A DNA stretch of 64,000 bases from Tenrec ecaudatus (Eukaryota > Chordata > Mammalia > Afrosoricida > Tenrecidae), in contig NC_134539.1 of NCBI RefSeq assembly GCF_050624435.1, positions 121,131,525 to 121,195,524 of the forward strand, in the 5' to 3' direction. The notes beneath the pieces were generated by a model. It did not search any database. It was not told the origin of the DNA and saw nothing but the letters and a program-made list of their open reading frames with translations. Made by a program: the position numbers and the translations under genes. Positions 33,385-44,975 of the stretch are shown here, in pieces; the first letter of the stretch is position 1, and each line of letters starts with the position of its first letter.

Positions 33385-34295
33385 GGGTGATTACATTGCA
33401 GTGGTTACACAGAACTCACAGATAATGTTCGTGATTATGAGGTTTATTAGGAACGTTAACAGTTAAAATTTTGGTGACCCTTCAGCTTCTTGGCTCAGTC
33501 TCTGGGACTCCTGATAGTGTAATGGGTTCCATGTTGGACTGCTCCACAGAGAAAAAAGAGGCTTTTTACCCTGGTAAAGGTTTATTATCTCGGAAATACA
33601 CAAGGGCTGTGCTACTCTGACCTATAGGATCGCCGTCAGCCAGAATCAACTCAATGGCAGTGAGTTTGGTTGAGCTTTCTTTTCTGTTCTGTTCAGGTAG
33701 CCCTGCAAAGCTCTTTAAGGGCTACCAATAATTGCCCAAAGGACATTCCACTCAACCTGAAAGCTTTAAGCTCCAGCTCCATTTATCAGCAAACGGAATT
33801 CCCTCATTAAGTTTCTGGTGGTACCCCACTCCACAAGTCAGCCTCCTGCCCCAAAGGTCTCAGCTTTACTTACTCGTGGGCTGCTAGTCCATTGCTCTGT
33901 CTCAGGCTCTGATGGCTGGTTCTGTTGTTGCTACTCGTCTTGTGTCAAAGCTGTCTCCTAGATCAAAGAGATGGATGCACAGGGATCTTGAGGTCCAAAG
34001 GACATGCTCCATTCTTGATTCTTCCCTGTTGCTGGCAGCTTCCAAGATGGCTGATTTTATACCTGGCAGGTTGGCAATCACAGTTAAGCTTGTTAACAGT
34101 CACTCCATCACAGTTAACCTTGTTAACAGTCACTCACAGCTGAATCAGATAATCCAATTGGTGTCTTTTCCTACCTTCTTACCCAGGCCCGCTTCATTAG
34201 GAAAAGGAAGGCCCTTCGGTGGGAGTAACAACGGCTATGGCTAGAAGGGCCATATTAAATAGTTAACTGCATTGCAATGTCTATCACAGCTACTT
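33385..34295 (-). repeat. LTR-like repeat family B, copy 1 (SINE inside)
   Basis: Shares ordered words with 43735-44300: TACCCCACTCCACAAG, CAGCCTCCTGC and GCTAGAAGGGCCATATTAA. An inverted AATAAA (GGTTTATTAG near 33440) and the right-hand end in CA suggest an LTR on the - strand. Short direct repeats (GTTAACAGTCACTC twice near 34095 and 34120) are specific to this copy. An AfroSINE at 33506-33685 interrupts it. Confidence 0.45.
33506..33685 (+). mobile_element. AfroSINE
   Basis: ACTCCTGATAGTGTAATGGG (head), GGACTGCTCCACAGAG, then CTGACCTATAGGATCGCCGT and CAGAATCAACTCAATGGCAG (tail). Confidence 0.8.
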
Positions 34296-34439
34296 AATTC
34301 TGACTTTTATGTAAGGGGCATGGTTATGTTTCAGTAACACAGATGGTGGACTGGATTTGTTGATTCATGATCTAATAGACAACTACATGGCCAGTTATAA
34401 GCACCGCACTAAAGGGATAAACACAATGCCACAGTGCCA

Positions 34440-34500
34440 TATTGTGTTGTTGCCATCCAGTTGTCTCCCACTGATGCCAACCTTATGTATAACAGAACAT
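34440..34500 (-). mobile_element. AfroSINE tail fragment
   Basis: GTTGTTGCCATCCAGTTGTC with GATGCCAACCTTATG resembles an inverted SINE/RTE tail. Short and diverged. Confidence 0.4.
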
Positions 34501-34939
34501 AAGCTTTCTAGTTTGGTAGTATTATGATTGTTTGTGTCTTTGATTCTATTATGATTATTGTGTTAAGCCATTTCATTGGGTGGTGTTCCCTTGTTTTCTT
34601 TGACCCTCTGCCTTAGAGGAAGATAATGAAATTTACTTGGGGGACTTCAGAAAGCTCTGTGAAAGGGTGCTGTTTGAGCCATTCAGAGCAGAACCAGATC
34701 CAAGGTTGATATTTGAGAGAATGGGATGGAGGCTGTGGGATCACCCTAGGTGCTTACGCATTTGACAGGTAATTTGCACATCAGGTTTAGAGTAGTTTAC
34801 AAATTAAGATGACCAGATGAGGCACCGATTCTAATTGTAATGTCCAGACAGGCGCTGTAGGAGCTGCTGATATATTTTGCTTAGGAAAGCAAAAAGGGGT
34901 AATTTAAAAAAATTGCATATGACATTTTCTACTTCGGGG

Positions 34940-35370
34940 GGCATGATTGCAGGTAACCACATGTCACAGGAAGGGACAGTACATTATAGGAAGGGGATGT
35001 ACAATGGGCATAGGCGTAACAGGAAGGGGATGAGCTAAGGGTGTGCACATAGGAATGGGAGGGGTTAGCGGTATACATGCAACAAGATGGGCGGACCCTT
35101 AATTCATGATGGTGGCCTAACCTTGGTCACTCTTGGGTGAGCATGGGCTCTCTCGTATCTCCTACAAGGAAACAGATAACTACTATCCTTATCAGAAGGG
35201 AGTGGGCCCTACTTGTTGTGGGATAAACAGTGGTGACTGCTTGCTCTAGATGGCTGATAACCCTTAGGGAGAATAACCCCTGATCTACTTCTGATGACCT
35301 CCAAGTGTATAGTCATTCGAAGGAGCTAAGTTTGCCATCTATTTGGGGGAGACAACTTGGGAGAAATCCA
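34940..35370 (-). repeat. LTR-like repeat family A, copy 2
   Basis: Matches copy 1 in order: AACAGGAAGGGGATGAGC, CAACAAGATGGGCGGACCC, CTAGATGGCTGATAACCC and GACCTCCAAGTGTATAGTC. It stops where the MAT2A 3' UTR begins. Confidence 0.5.
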
Positions 35371-35374
35371 TCTT

Positions 35375-35865
35375 TTTCCCATACCCCACCATAGCTATAG
35401 TTCACATCACTGATCACAGAGGGCCAGCGACTGAGGAGGAGCTGAAGGAGGACAGGACAAATGTAGGAAGGGGAGCCTTTCCCGCAGAGCTTGAAGGCTT
35501 CTCTGTAGCCCACGCCAACAAACCTGGGGGGAATGGCTAACTTTTTTTAATATTTAAGCTTTGGGGGCACTTCCCAAGGGAAGCCTTCCCTGCCATAGTG
35601 GCCATAGGCTGCAGTCCTCTGATGAATTGGCTTCTTCAGATCCAGATCCTTGACAATGACTCCAGGGCGGAGGTCAAAATTCTTCTTCACTATATCTGAT
35701 AGCTCTCTCTCAGTCTTCTGTGAGGTCCCATAATGGGAAATGGAAATCAACAATGGGTGAAAAACTCCACCACCCTAAGAGACCTGCACAAGAGCCCTTC
35801 TGCCCAGACCTCCTTTAACAAGGGGTTTTGCCACCCAACGGGCAGCATAAGCGGCCCAGCGGGAG
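35375..35865 (-). pseudogene. MAT2A: MAT2A processed pseudogene, 5'-truncated
   Basis: Retrocopy of methionine adenosyltransferase 2A, which makes S-adenosylmethionine. Reading left from 35753, an open block covers the last 68 or so codons: HYGTSQKTERELSDIVKKNF, then DLRPGVIVKDLDLKKP, then FPWEVPPKLKY and TAA at 35547-35549. Ending in KLKY favours MAT2A over MAT1A. Upstream, AAYAARW and VAKPLVKGG are visible out of frame (a shift near 35760-35800), and homology stops near 35865, so only about the last quarter remains. MAT2A-like 3' UTR (TTGTTGGCGTGGGCTACAGA) continues to about 35375. No introns. It lies antisense in BCAS3 intron 3. Confidence 0.9.
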
Positions 35866-36084
35866 GATGAAACTTTCTAAGATAATCTTTAATGTTCGAA
35901 ATTTTGCATTGGTGCTGTGAAACCTGCTCTTTGGAAGCTGACATTTTCTAACTCCTGATTGGTTCCGGAAGCCAAAATCTTGACATCTATAAATTGTTTT
36001 CAGGGTCTCCGAGAATCACCCTGAAGGGAAAGGAGTTGTTGACCTGGACATAAGTATCTTCAGCTGTCACAATGGAGTTAGACC

Positions 36085-36220
36085 TCATTGTGGTCTCCCG
36101 GTAGCACTGTTGGCTCCTAGGGACCCTGTAGGACAGGGTAGACCAGTTCCTGTAGGTTTCAGAGATTGTAACTCTTTACATGAGTACGAGCCTCGCTTTT
36201 GTCCCATGTACTCCACAGGG
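36085..36220 (-). mobile_element. AfroSINE, truncated
   Basis: On +: CCTGTAGGACAGGGTAGACC, TTTCAGAGATTGTAACTC and TTTACATGAGTACGAGCCTC. Confidence 0.7.
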
Positions 36221-36489
36221 CTCCATAAATACATCTTGGGTTTAGTTAGTAATTGGTTTTTTATTTTGTCACACATATCATGGTAGTGTAAGATTAGAAT
36301 ACTCTGCATAATAAACATTAGGGGGAACTGGGTGAGGGCTATATCAGAGCTCTCTGCACTAGGAGCTTTTCTGTAAATCTAAAATTAGTCCAAAGTAGAA
36401 AGTTTATCTCAAAAATAGCTTGTCATACATGAAAGGTGTATGACCAAGAACAAAGATGAGGGTAAGGAGATTGAAGATGAAGTTAACAA

Positions 36490-36560
36490 ATTCAATGGTT
36501 TTCGTATGAATTGGAATTGACTTGATGGTAGTGAGAATTTTGCTTTGTTTTGTTTTAATT
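36490..36560 (+). mobile_element. AfroSINE tail
   Basis: GAATTGGAATTGACTTGATG followed by TAGTGAGAATTTTGCTTTG: the SINE 3' tail with a GTTTT-rich end. Confidence 0.6.
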
Positions 36561-36674
36561 TTGAGTATAGAGTCGCAGTAAGTCAGTGATTTAGGTTTTC
36601 TTGAGAACAGGTTTTATGTCTTCGCACATCTTTTTACAAAGACATTTGAAATACAGGCTGTGTAAGATCATTTT

Positions 36675-36730
36675 TTGTATAACTTTACTATCATATCCTA
36701 TGTGAAGGACATGATAGTAAAGTTATACAA
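36675..36730. repeat. Perfect 20-bp inverted repeat
   Basis: TTGTATAACTTTACTATCAT (36675-36694) is exactly complementary to 36711-36730, with a 16-base loop between. Not part of any repeat I recognise. Confidence 0.9.
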
Positions 36731-37099
36731 TTGACCTTGTTTAGTACATTGTGGAAGCTGATAGGGACATTCAAAGTAGATGATATAAACACTTAAATAT
36801 ATGGTTGTACATTGATCTTAAACACTTAAACAATTGATATAAACCCTTAAATATTCAGCTACTAGCTGAAAGACTGGTAGTCCAAGTACAATTAGAAGTG
36901 TTTGTAAGAAAGATTTGGCAGTTTACTACTAGAAGATACCAGCCCTTGAGACCACCAGGGAACATACAGTGCCCTGGCACCTGGCCCACAGAGCTTCCAT
37001 GAGTTGGGGTTGCTTTGGTTTTAGGTAAAATGGGAAGAGGCCCTGCCCTGGCTGGTCAAACGGTAGTATCCTTCACTCTTCATGAAACCGTTGGAGGGT

Positions 37100-37250
37100 T
37101 GACTACACTCAGAAATGCTTCAGAAGGAAGGCTTGGCAATCTACTTCCAAACAGCCAGCCATTGGAGCACAATTTTAATCTGACACTTATGGGGTCACCA
37201 TGAATTGTAGTCAACTCAGGGGCAATCTACTTGGTTTGGGGCACAGAGTA
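37100..37250 (+). mobile_element. AfroSINE variant
   Basis: AAGGCTTGGCAATCTACTTC, CAGCCATTGGAGCACAATTT, TATGGGGTCACCATGAATTG and CAACTCAGGGGCAA: the AfroSINE subtype with the AATCTACTTCC block. Confidence 0.7.
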
Positions 37251-37296
37251 AATTGTATATGGGATAGTAGTGCTTGTATGCTATTGACCAAAAATA

Positions 37297-37492
37297 AAAA
37301 TTAAACTCACAGCCATCAAGTCAAGTCTAGCTCACAGGACAGGGTAGAACTGCCCCTGTGTGTTTCTGAGACGTTTAACTCTTTATAATAGTGGAAAGTG
37401 TCATTTTTCTCCCTTGGCATGGTTGGTGGTTTTGAACTGCTGACCTTGCAGTTAGCAACCCAACTAATTACCCACTATGCCACCAGGACAGT
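37297..37492 (-). mobile_element. AfroSINE
   Basis: On +: AACTCACAGCCATCAAGTCA, AGGACAGGGTAGAACTGCCC, GGTGGTTTTGAACTGCTGAC and TATGCCACCAGGAC. Nearly full length. Confidence 0.88.
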
Positions 37493-38257
37493 TTGTGGTA
37501 CTGCATTTTGAGGTTGTATGTTGCTATGCTACTATATTTCAAATGGCAAGGTCACTTATGGTGGACAGGTCTTAGCAGAACTTTCAGATTAAAATACAAT
37601 AAGAAGAAGGTTTGGTCGTCTACTTTTTGAAATTAGCCAATGAAACCCCATATATGATAACACAGTGTTGTCCTTATGGTGCTGGAAAGCAAGTCCCTTT
37701 TCCTTAAGAGATATTTGCAATACACAATGATCTCACCAGTGGTCTCTGGCATACCAATAGTTATGAAGATGAAACCAGACAGGTCGATAATTTTTCTGTT
37801 GTATGGGGAAAGTTGCTGAGTGAAGTTTCTATGAGATGAAGTTTCACTGTGTAATTGAAAGGAAAATTAAAAGCTGCAGCTGTCTTGTTGACATCTGAAA
37901 GCTTCTAAGTATATGGTGGTTAAAAAATAGAAATATGTGATCTATAGAGATCTTTGAATATTGCTGTGTACTGTTGACATGCATTCGAAGGCTTCCCAGA
38001 CAGGGGTGTTTCTCTTTGTGACTCTTTAAAGACTTGCAGAAACTAATAGGTTGACTCTGGAAACCAGGTAAGAAAGAAAAAAATGTAGGACTCTAAGAAG
38101 TCTAGGGAAAATATTAATTGGCTGATCTTACACCCCTGGTAATTAAGTAGAAAGTTGAATAGCTTTGTTCATGTCCTAAACCTTCATGCCTGTTATACAA
38201 TTTAGGGGTGATTTAGTTGTTGGAGTACATTTGGATTGTAGGTTTCACACCATGGAG

Positions 38258-38460
38258 CTGATGCCAGTGGCATAATGTTTGTGTGTTGAACTATTAACTG
38301 CAAGGTCAGCAGTTTGAAACCGCCAGCTGCTGCACAGGAGAAAAATGGGGCTTTCTATTCTGTTATAAAGAGTTATAATCTTGGAAACTCACAGGGGTCA
38401 GTCCTACCCTTTCCTGTAGAGCCACTGTGAGATAGAGGCTTAGCAATCCTTAATAGATTC
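38258..38460 (+). mobile_element. AfroSINE
   Basis: GATGCCAGTGGCATAATG, TTGAACTATTAACTGCAAGG, GTCAGCAGTTTGAAACCGCC and AAAAATGGGGCTTTCTATTC. Confidence 0.85.
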
Positions 38461-38670
38461 AAAACTTAATTTTGTTTCAGTTAAGGCTGTGTTGGTGTTA
38501 GGTCAGAGCCATGGATAACTTTTTTGGAGAGTAATATTCTTCTGAAATGTGTAATGCCACAATTCCAGGGGTGGTGAAATTGGAGAGGGGTAGGGTTGAC
38601 TCATTCCAGTTCCTCGTTGTTTGGAACATTAAAGCTGAAATATAATTCTATTTATTTATATTTATCTTAG

Positions 38671-38805
<135 letters not shown>

Positions 38806-39187
38806 TAGGAATTACATATTTGGGGATTACGAAAACTCTTGCTTTAGTCAGATTATTCATTTTCAAAATAAATTTATTTAGAGTTCAAAGATAACAATCA
38901 CATTATAAGAATTTCTTTGACACTAGTAGTATGTTGTACATGCCTTAACGTAACTTTTAAGAGTGCGTAGCTTTAAGCATTAAGTTGAAGTAAGTTAAGA
39001 GTTTCTGAGAAATTTTTCATTCAACTTTGGTTAGTGGTATTTATAACTGCAAAACAGTCATTGGTGTTGAAAATACTAGATTTTGAGATTTAAAAAAAAT
39101 AGAATTCATGTCAATCGCCAATCCAGTGCCTGTGTATTCTCAGAAACATGCCAACAGAATTCATGAGAGAGTGTGACTAGCCTCCTG

Positions 39188-39375
39188 AGGAGCGGTGTCT
39201 TGGTGGCAGAGTGGACTATAAATTAGGTGCTAACCACAGGGGCAGTGTTTTGAAGCCACCAGTTGCTCTGTGAGAGAAAGATGGGGCGTTCTTTTCCACA
39301 AAGAGTTATCGTCTGAGAAACCAACAGGGCCATCTGTCCTCTGTCCTAGAGGGTCTTAATAACAGTGAGGCTTTT
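39188..39375 (+). mobile_element. AfroSINE
   Basis: GTCTTGGTGGCAGAGTGGAC (head), GCTAACCACAGGGGCAGTG and GAAAGATGGGGCGTTC. A second copy follows 20 bases later in the same direction. Confidence 0.82.
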
Positions 39376-39395
39376 TTTTTTGAGGAAAGATAGTG

Positions 39396-39592
39396 TTAGG
39401 GACCCTGGTGACATTATGTTTAAGTGCAAGGCTGCTAACGGAATGGTTGGTGGTTTGAATTCACCAAGTAGTTCCATGCGAGAACCTGGAGATCTGCTTC
39501 ATTGCAGATTACAGCCAAGAACACCTTATGGGGCAGTACGATTGTCATAGAGGGTGACAGTGAGTTGAAATTGACTTGACAACACCCACCCA
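39396..39592 (+). mobile_element. AfroSINE
   Basis: AGGGACCCTGGTGACATTAT (head), AAGGCTGCTAACGGAATGGT, ACACCTTATGGGGCAGTACG and TTGAAATTGACTTGACAACA (tail). Confidence 0.87.
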
Positions 39593-40529
39593 CAGTGGTA
39601 TCATGGTGCTTCTGCTTTCCACCTTCAAGCAGCTTGATTTGTGTCTATTTTTTAAAGCCTTGATTTATAGTTTGTCTTTGAGCTGCAATGCTGAAAAGTG
39701 TGTAAGAAGTAACCACAAAGTAGTTTAATATTCTGATGTTTTATTTTTTTAAACATAATTCTCTGTAAGTGAGGGTACAATCTCTTCCAAGATACATCCA
39801 TTTTATCAGCTGGTTTGCTACAATATAACAACTGCCTACTTTTAGTTTCTAAGGGTTACCACCTAATCTTTCCTACTCGGTCAGTTCCAAGATTAAGGTC
39901 TGAATTGTACTTCTAGTGTCAGTTTTTATACCCAACAGGATTTTTAGAATTTCCAGTTGCACGTGATTGATTTAAATAGGATTTTCCTTTTTTTTTTTTT
40001 TCTTAAACTTTCTTATATGCCTGAAAGGAGCAAGGGCTTCATAGGCTTAGTCTATTTCCATTTCCGGTCTCTCTTTCTGAGTGTTTCTAGTCTTTGATTA
40101 TCCTAATGAGGCTGGAACAGTGGGTACGAAAGCTTTCTGTTCATACCTTCCAAGTCATATGAACAAAGAGGAAGAAGAGCTCATTGGAAGCCACAGGAGG
40201 CTGCATTTGAGTCATTTCCTCAGGGTTGAACTAGCCACTATGGCCAAGGAGGTGTAATACCTGTACTTCTGCTCCACGTGGTTATCTGCCATCTTATGCT
40301 TGGATGCTAGAAGGACAGTTACCAAAAAAGGGAGAGGTCAAGAGTAGGATGTATGTGAAGTGTCAGGGTAGACCAACCCCTAACACATCATCACAGGCCC
40401 AATTGTACAGCGATAATAAGTAAAGATTATAGTACAGTCAGCATGAGAGATAGAAGAGAGAGTGAAATAAAGGAGTCAGACACATTTCATAGTAGCATGC
40501 TCACCTCAGCCTCACTTGGTGGTCCACGT

Positions 40530-40530
40530 G

Positions 40531-40558
<28 letters not shown>
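40530..40558 (+). repeat. (GA)n microsatellite
   Basis: About 14 uninterrupted GA units, at the left edge of LTR-like copy A3. Confidence 0.95.
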
Positions 40559-40559
<1 letters not shown>

Positions 40560-40563
<4 letters not shown>

Positions 40564-41060
40564 ATCTTTAACCAAGGCTTTTATATTCTCTAGGGATGTG
40601 CAAGCCTCCTAATGACAGGTGAGGACATACGTCACAGGAAAGGGTTGTGCTATAGGTAATACAGTAATGGGAGAGGGTGATCTACAGGTATTCACGCAAT
40701 AGGAAGGGGAGCTATTTGGGGTACACTAGTGATAAGATGGACGGATCCTAGATTCAGGGAGGCAGCTTAATTTTGGATATCATTGAGCCAGTTTGACCTC
40801 TGGCTCACTATAGAATTCGTTATCAGTAAGGTCTAAACCCCACCTACAGGAACCAAACCATGACTGCAAGCCTTTAGGGAGAAGTAACCCATTGCCTGGC
40901 CATTGTCTGGCAACTGACTGCCTTCAGGGAGGTAACCTGACAATCGTTTACCATTAGTTGCAAGCAGTGTCCCAAGTCTAACACATATTTGGGGGAGATG
41001 ACTTGGGGGAACTCTTTCTGTTTTCCATAGTGGAGTGGCAGTAAGAAAGTGGCCTATATT
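40560..41060 (-). repeat. LTR-like repeat family A, copy 3
   Basis: GTCACAGGAAAGGGTTGTGC, GATAAGATGGACGGATCCTA and ATATTTGGGGGAGATGACTT correspond to words of copies 1 and 2. It is the most diverged copy. Confidence 0.45.
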
Positions 41061-41340
41061 ACTCTAGTATATTTGGGATCCAGATCAGATACCTCCTACA
41101 CATTTTCACTTAGATATCCCACAGGTGCCTCACTTAAATATAGATTCCCTTTTAAGTACCTGCCCTTACCAGCTGTGTTCCAACCCCACTTCCTTCAGGT
41201 CATTTAAGCCTTTTTATTTGTGTAGGGGACACTGAACAAAGTGTTTTCCAGCTTTATCCTCCTGCTCCTAGTTGGCGTCTACTGAAAATGACTTCACAGA
41301 TTTTAGACAGAGTTGGCAGTAAGTTTTGCTGTTATAAGTA

Positions 41341-41453
41341 CCGTATATACTCAAGTATAAGCCTACCCAAATATCAGCCAAGACACCCAATTTTACCACA
41401 GAAACTGCATTAAAAATATACTGAAAAACTCTGCTTATACCAAGTATATACAG
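41341..41453. mobile_element. 113-bp MITE with TA duplications
   Basis: The left end CCGTATATACTCAAGTATAA plus GC and the right end GCTTATACCAAGTATATACA plus G are imperfect inverted repeats of about 21 bp, flanked by TA on both sides (41339-41340 and 41454-41455). Size and TA target suit a Tc1/mariner-type MITE. The family is not named with confidence. Confidence 0.75.
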
Positions 41454-41701
41454 TACATGCAATACAGAGGAAGCAGGTTTGAGATGAAGGATTCAATTTC
41501 AGTTTACATTTCAATATTTAAGGCATGAACATAAAAACTCAGTGACAACCCCTCTCAAATACATCCTAAGGGAAGAGAATGCACTGAACATAGCAACGGG
41601 CAACATTCACAGAGATGGTAAGATTAGACCAGGCTTTAAAGGACGGGTGGATCAAAGAGCACTTTAGATGGCTAAGGTCACCTGAGAGTGGTAGATGTCT
41701 T

Positions 41702-42515
41702 TTTTTTTTTTTATTATTAAAAGATAGCTTCATTGGGGACTCTTACAGTTCTTTTGACAATTCCTACATCATTGCATCAAGCATTTTTGTATATGTGTTG
41801 CCATCATTATTTTCTAAACATTTTCTATTGAGCACTTGGTATCAGTTCTTGTTTTCCCCCCTCCCCACCATTGTGACCCCTTGATAAATTATAAGTTATT
41901 TTCATATCTTAGGCTGACTGCGGGCTTCCTTCCCCCACAGTTTCTGTAGTTTGTCCCACTGGACATGTATGTGGTTATGTGTGGATCATTGCGATTGGTT
42001 CCCCCTTTATCCCCACGACCCCCTACCCTCCTGGTATCGCTACACCCATTCCTGTTCCTGTATTCCTTGTGTCATAAGCTCTTATCTCTTATTTGTTTCT
42101 GTGTACATGCTCCAGTCTAGCCCGAAGTGAAAGGCAGGACTGGAGTCATGATAGTGGGGGGTGAAGAAGCCTCAAAGACCCAGAGCAGTATTGTGTGTTT
42201 CATCGGTATGTTTCACCCTAGATGACTCATCCCTTCCTTGTGACCCTTCTCTGAGGGAATGTCTCATTGTCTACAGATGGGTTTTGGGTCTCTGCTCCAA
42301 ACCACCTCATTCTCAACAATATGGTATTTGTTTGGGGTCTTCTGATGCCAATTACCTGATCTTTTTGATACTTCATGATTGCACAGGCTGGTGTGCTTCT
42401 TCTATGTGGGCTTGTTGCTTCTCTGCTAGATGGCCGCTTGTTTAACTTTGAACTTTTAAGACCCCAGGCACTATATCTTTTGATAGCTGGGCACCATCCG
42501 CTTTCTTCAAGATGT
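41702..42515 (-). mobile_element. L1 3' UTR copy, older subtype
   Basis: Poly(T), then AGCTTCATTGGGGACTCTTA, ending GATAGCTGGGCACCATCCGC. AGATGTCTT (41693-41701) and TGATGTCTT (42516-42524) look like the insertion duplication. It is more diverged than the 15367 and 48369 copies. Confidence 0.8.
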
Positions 42516-43326
42516 TGATGTCTTGATAGAAAAGACTGTAGGGTTCCTATTTTGGGGTGGAACAAGATTAGTGAGTCCCATAAAGGAGATAAAGGCAGGA
42601 TAGCAGAGCCAGTGGTAGTAGGAGAGAGGATAAAAAGATGAAAGTCACAGAGTAAGGATTACTTAACCTATAATAGTTCTGAAGGGCAAAATACATTTTT
42701 TATAGACTTTGTAGTTTTATTGAAGAAGAATGAGGTCTGCTGTATCACTATCCAGAAGGAGAATAGTAGCATAACAAAGTACCTAAGCAGAATTTAAAAT
42801 AAATAAAAGGAGAGTTTGTTTTCTAGAGATAAAGGACCCGAGAGAGGTGTGCCTGTGGACACGACTGATTCTCAGAAGGGTGTCCTGAGCACTTCGGATC
42901 TTGAATTTTAGCCTGTTAAGTTCCCTCATAAACCCTAGTGTTGGGGGAAGTCGGGAGGGAGAAGAAAAGGAGAGTTTGTTTGTATAATGACCTCAAAGGG
43001 TTTATGTGTGTCATTTGATGCCTTCCAAAGTAATAGCTTCTAATCAATAATGTGGTCATAGTAGAAAGATAGCCAAATTGAAGATCAGGAGTCCTAAGAG
43101 TTTTCATTCAGCTTTCAGTAAATTATAGCTAACTTGTTTTTGTTTGTGATAAAATGAAGTTAACCCCTACTCTGCATATAAATAGAGTCCTTTGTGTCAG
43201 ATGAGATGATGTAGACAAAAACATGTGATTTCTTTGTAAGGTGTAATACAAATTAGACCCAGTTTTATAATTCTGAATTTTACTGGATATGAAATCACAT
43301 GCCATTAACTTTATACCAGTGAGTAC

Positions 43327-43577
43327 CTGATACATGTTGTCAGGAGAAGCCAGTCCCTGGAGAAGGGCATCATGCTTGGTAGAAGAGCAGCAGAAAAGAG
43401 GAAGGCCCTCGCTGAGGAGGATTGACATGGCGGCTACAGTGACGGACTCAAGCATGAGGACACATGTGAGGGTGATGCAGCAGAATCAGGCAGTGTGCCT
43501 TGTATTGTGCACAGGGTCACCATGGATCAGAACCAACTCAACGTCACCCAACACAACAACAACAACAGCAGCAGCAG
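43327..43577 (+). mobile_element. RTE (BovB-like) LINE 3' end
   Basis: AAGCCAGTCCCTGGAGAAGG, GCAGAAAAGAGGAAGGCCCT and CACCATGGATCAGAACCAAC, with an (AAC)n/(AGC)n tail, as expected for RTE elements that end in short tandem repeats. Confidence 0.88.
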
Positions 43578-43593
43578 CCTATCAAAAGCATTT

Positions 43594-43735
43594 ACAAAAA
43601 GCAACCCCACTGCTGTTGATTCCAGCTTAGAGCGACTGTAGGACAGAGAACTAGCTCATAAGGTGTTCAGGCTTTATGGAAGCAGACTGCCACATCTTTA
43701 TCTATCTGAGGAATGGCAGCTGAGCAGCAGAGTTG
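43594..43735 (-). mobile_element. AfroSINE, truncated
   Basis: On +: CCACTGCTGTTGATTCCAGC, GAGCGACTGTAGGACAGAG and TATGGAAGCAGACTGCCACA. Confidence 0.7.
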
Positions 43736-44300
43736 TCTTAATTAACAATCTCAGTTTTACTTCTTTGGGTTCTAATGTCCACTGTAATGGCTATACAGAA
43801 ACTCACAGGAAAAATTCTTGGTCAGAGGGCTTATTCAGGAGGTTAACAAGTTGTAATGCCAGTGAGAAATGTTCACCAACTATGTTACAAAGTTTCAGGT
43901 CTGCTAATAAATGCCCAGTAGGGTTACCATGCTACTGTAAGCCTTACCCTGAAGGCATTCAGCTCAAACTCTGTGGGTCACCAGCCCAAGATCCCCGAAT
44001 TAAGTAGCCAGAGGCACTCCACTATAGTAAGCTCCAGCCTGAAGGCACTCAGCTCCACTGCCATGGGTCAGCAAGTCCAGCTTTCCCCATTAAGGTCCCG
44101 GAGGTACCCCACTCCACAAGCCAGCCTCCTGCACAAACACACGAATCTTAGCTTGCTCCATGGGTTTGGAAGTCCATCACTGTTCAAGGAGGTTTATTCA
44201 GTGTGGATCTCAGTTCCAGAGGGCTGGTGGGAGTTAGAGCGTTAGGCTAGAAGAGCCATATTAAGTCCTTAGCTGCCCTGCAGCAACTGAGTGCCTTAAC
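43735..44300 (-). repeat. LTR-like repeat family B, copy 2
   Basis: GGTACCCCACTCCACAAGCC, AGCCTCCTGC and TAGAAGAGCCATATTAAGTC match copy 1. An internal near-duplicate block (CTGAAGGCATTCAGCTC and CTGAAGGCACTCAGCTC, about 100 bases apart) is visible. Confidence 0.45.
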
Positions 44301-44329
44301 CTGTGCCATCAGGGGTCCCAAAAGAAAAT

Positions 44330-44975
44330 GGTTGTGTTAGGTGCCATTAAGTCGACTCTGACCCGTAACGACCCTGTTCCCAACAGAGTGGCATACTGCA
44401 CAGTGCTATTGTCTTGTCATTCTTGTCTCTGAGGAGCACTCTGGCCTTCATTCTTCTAATGCAAGATCATGGTGCCTTCAATATTCTTCTCTAGCACCAT
44501 GATTCAAATGCATTGAATTCTTCTAGAGTCTTCCTTATTCAGTGTCCAACTTTCACATGTCTACGAGGCAATGGAGAATACCATGGCTTGGGTTGAGCAC
44601 ACTTTAGTCCTCAAAGTAGTATCCTTGATCTTCAGTACTTTAAAGACGTCTTGTGGAGTAGATTTACCTAATGCAATATGTCATTTGATCTCTTGACTGA
44701 TACTTCTATGAGCACTGATACAAATCCTCGACAGCTTCCACCTTTTCTTCATTTATCATATGCTGCCTATTGGTCCAGTTGTGAGGGTTTGAGTCTTCCA
44801 AAGGCTGAAATCCTTGATCTTCATCAGCAAGTGCTACAAGTCCTCTTCACTCTCTCCAAGCAAGGCTGTGTCATCTGCACATCACAGGTTGTTAATAAGC
44901 CTTCCTTCAGTCTTGATACCACAGTCTCCTTAATATAATTTAACTTCTCTGATGATATGCTCAGAAAATAGATGT
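44330..44975 (-). mobile_element. RTE (BovB-like) LINE, 3' part
   Basis: On + antisense RTE words run in order: AAGTCGACTCTGACCCGTAA, TAATGCAAGATCATGGTGCC, TCCAACTTTCACATGTCTAC, ATTGGTCCAGTTGTGAGG and GTTGTTAATAAGCCTTCC. The active-site block reads CADD. The 3' coding part is shortened by deletion. Confidence 0.85.
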
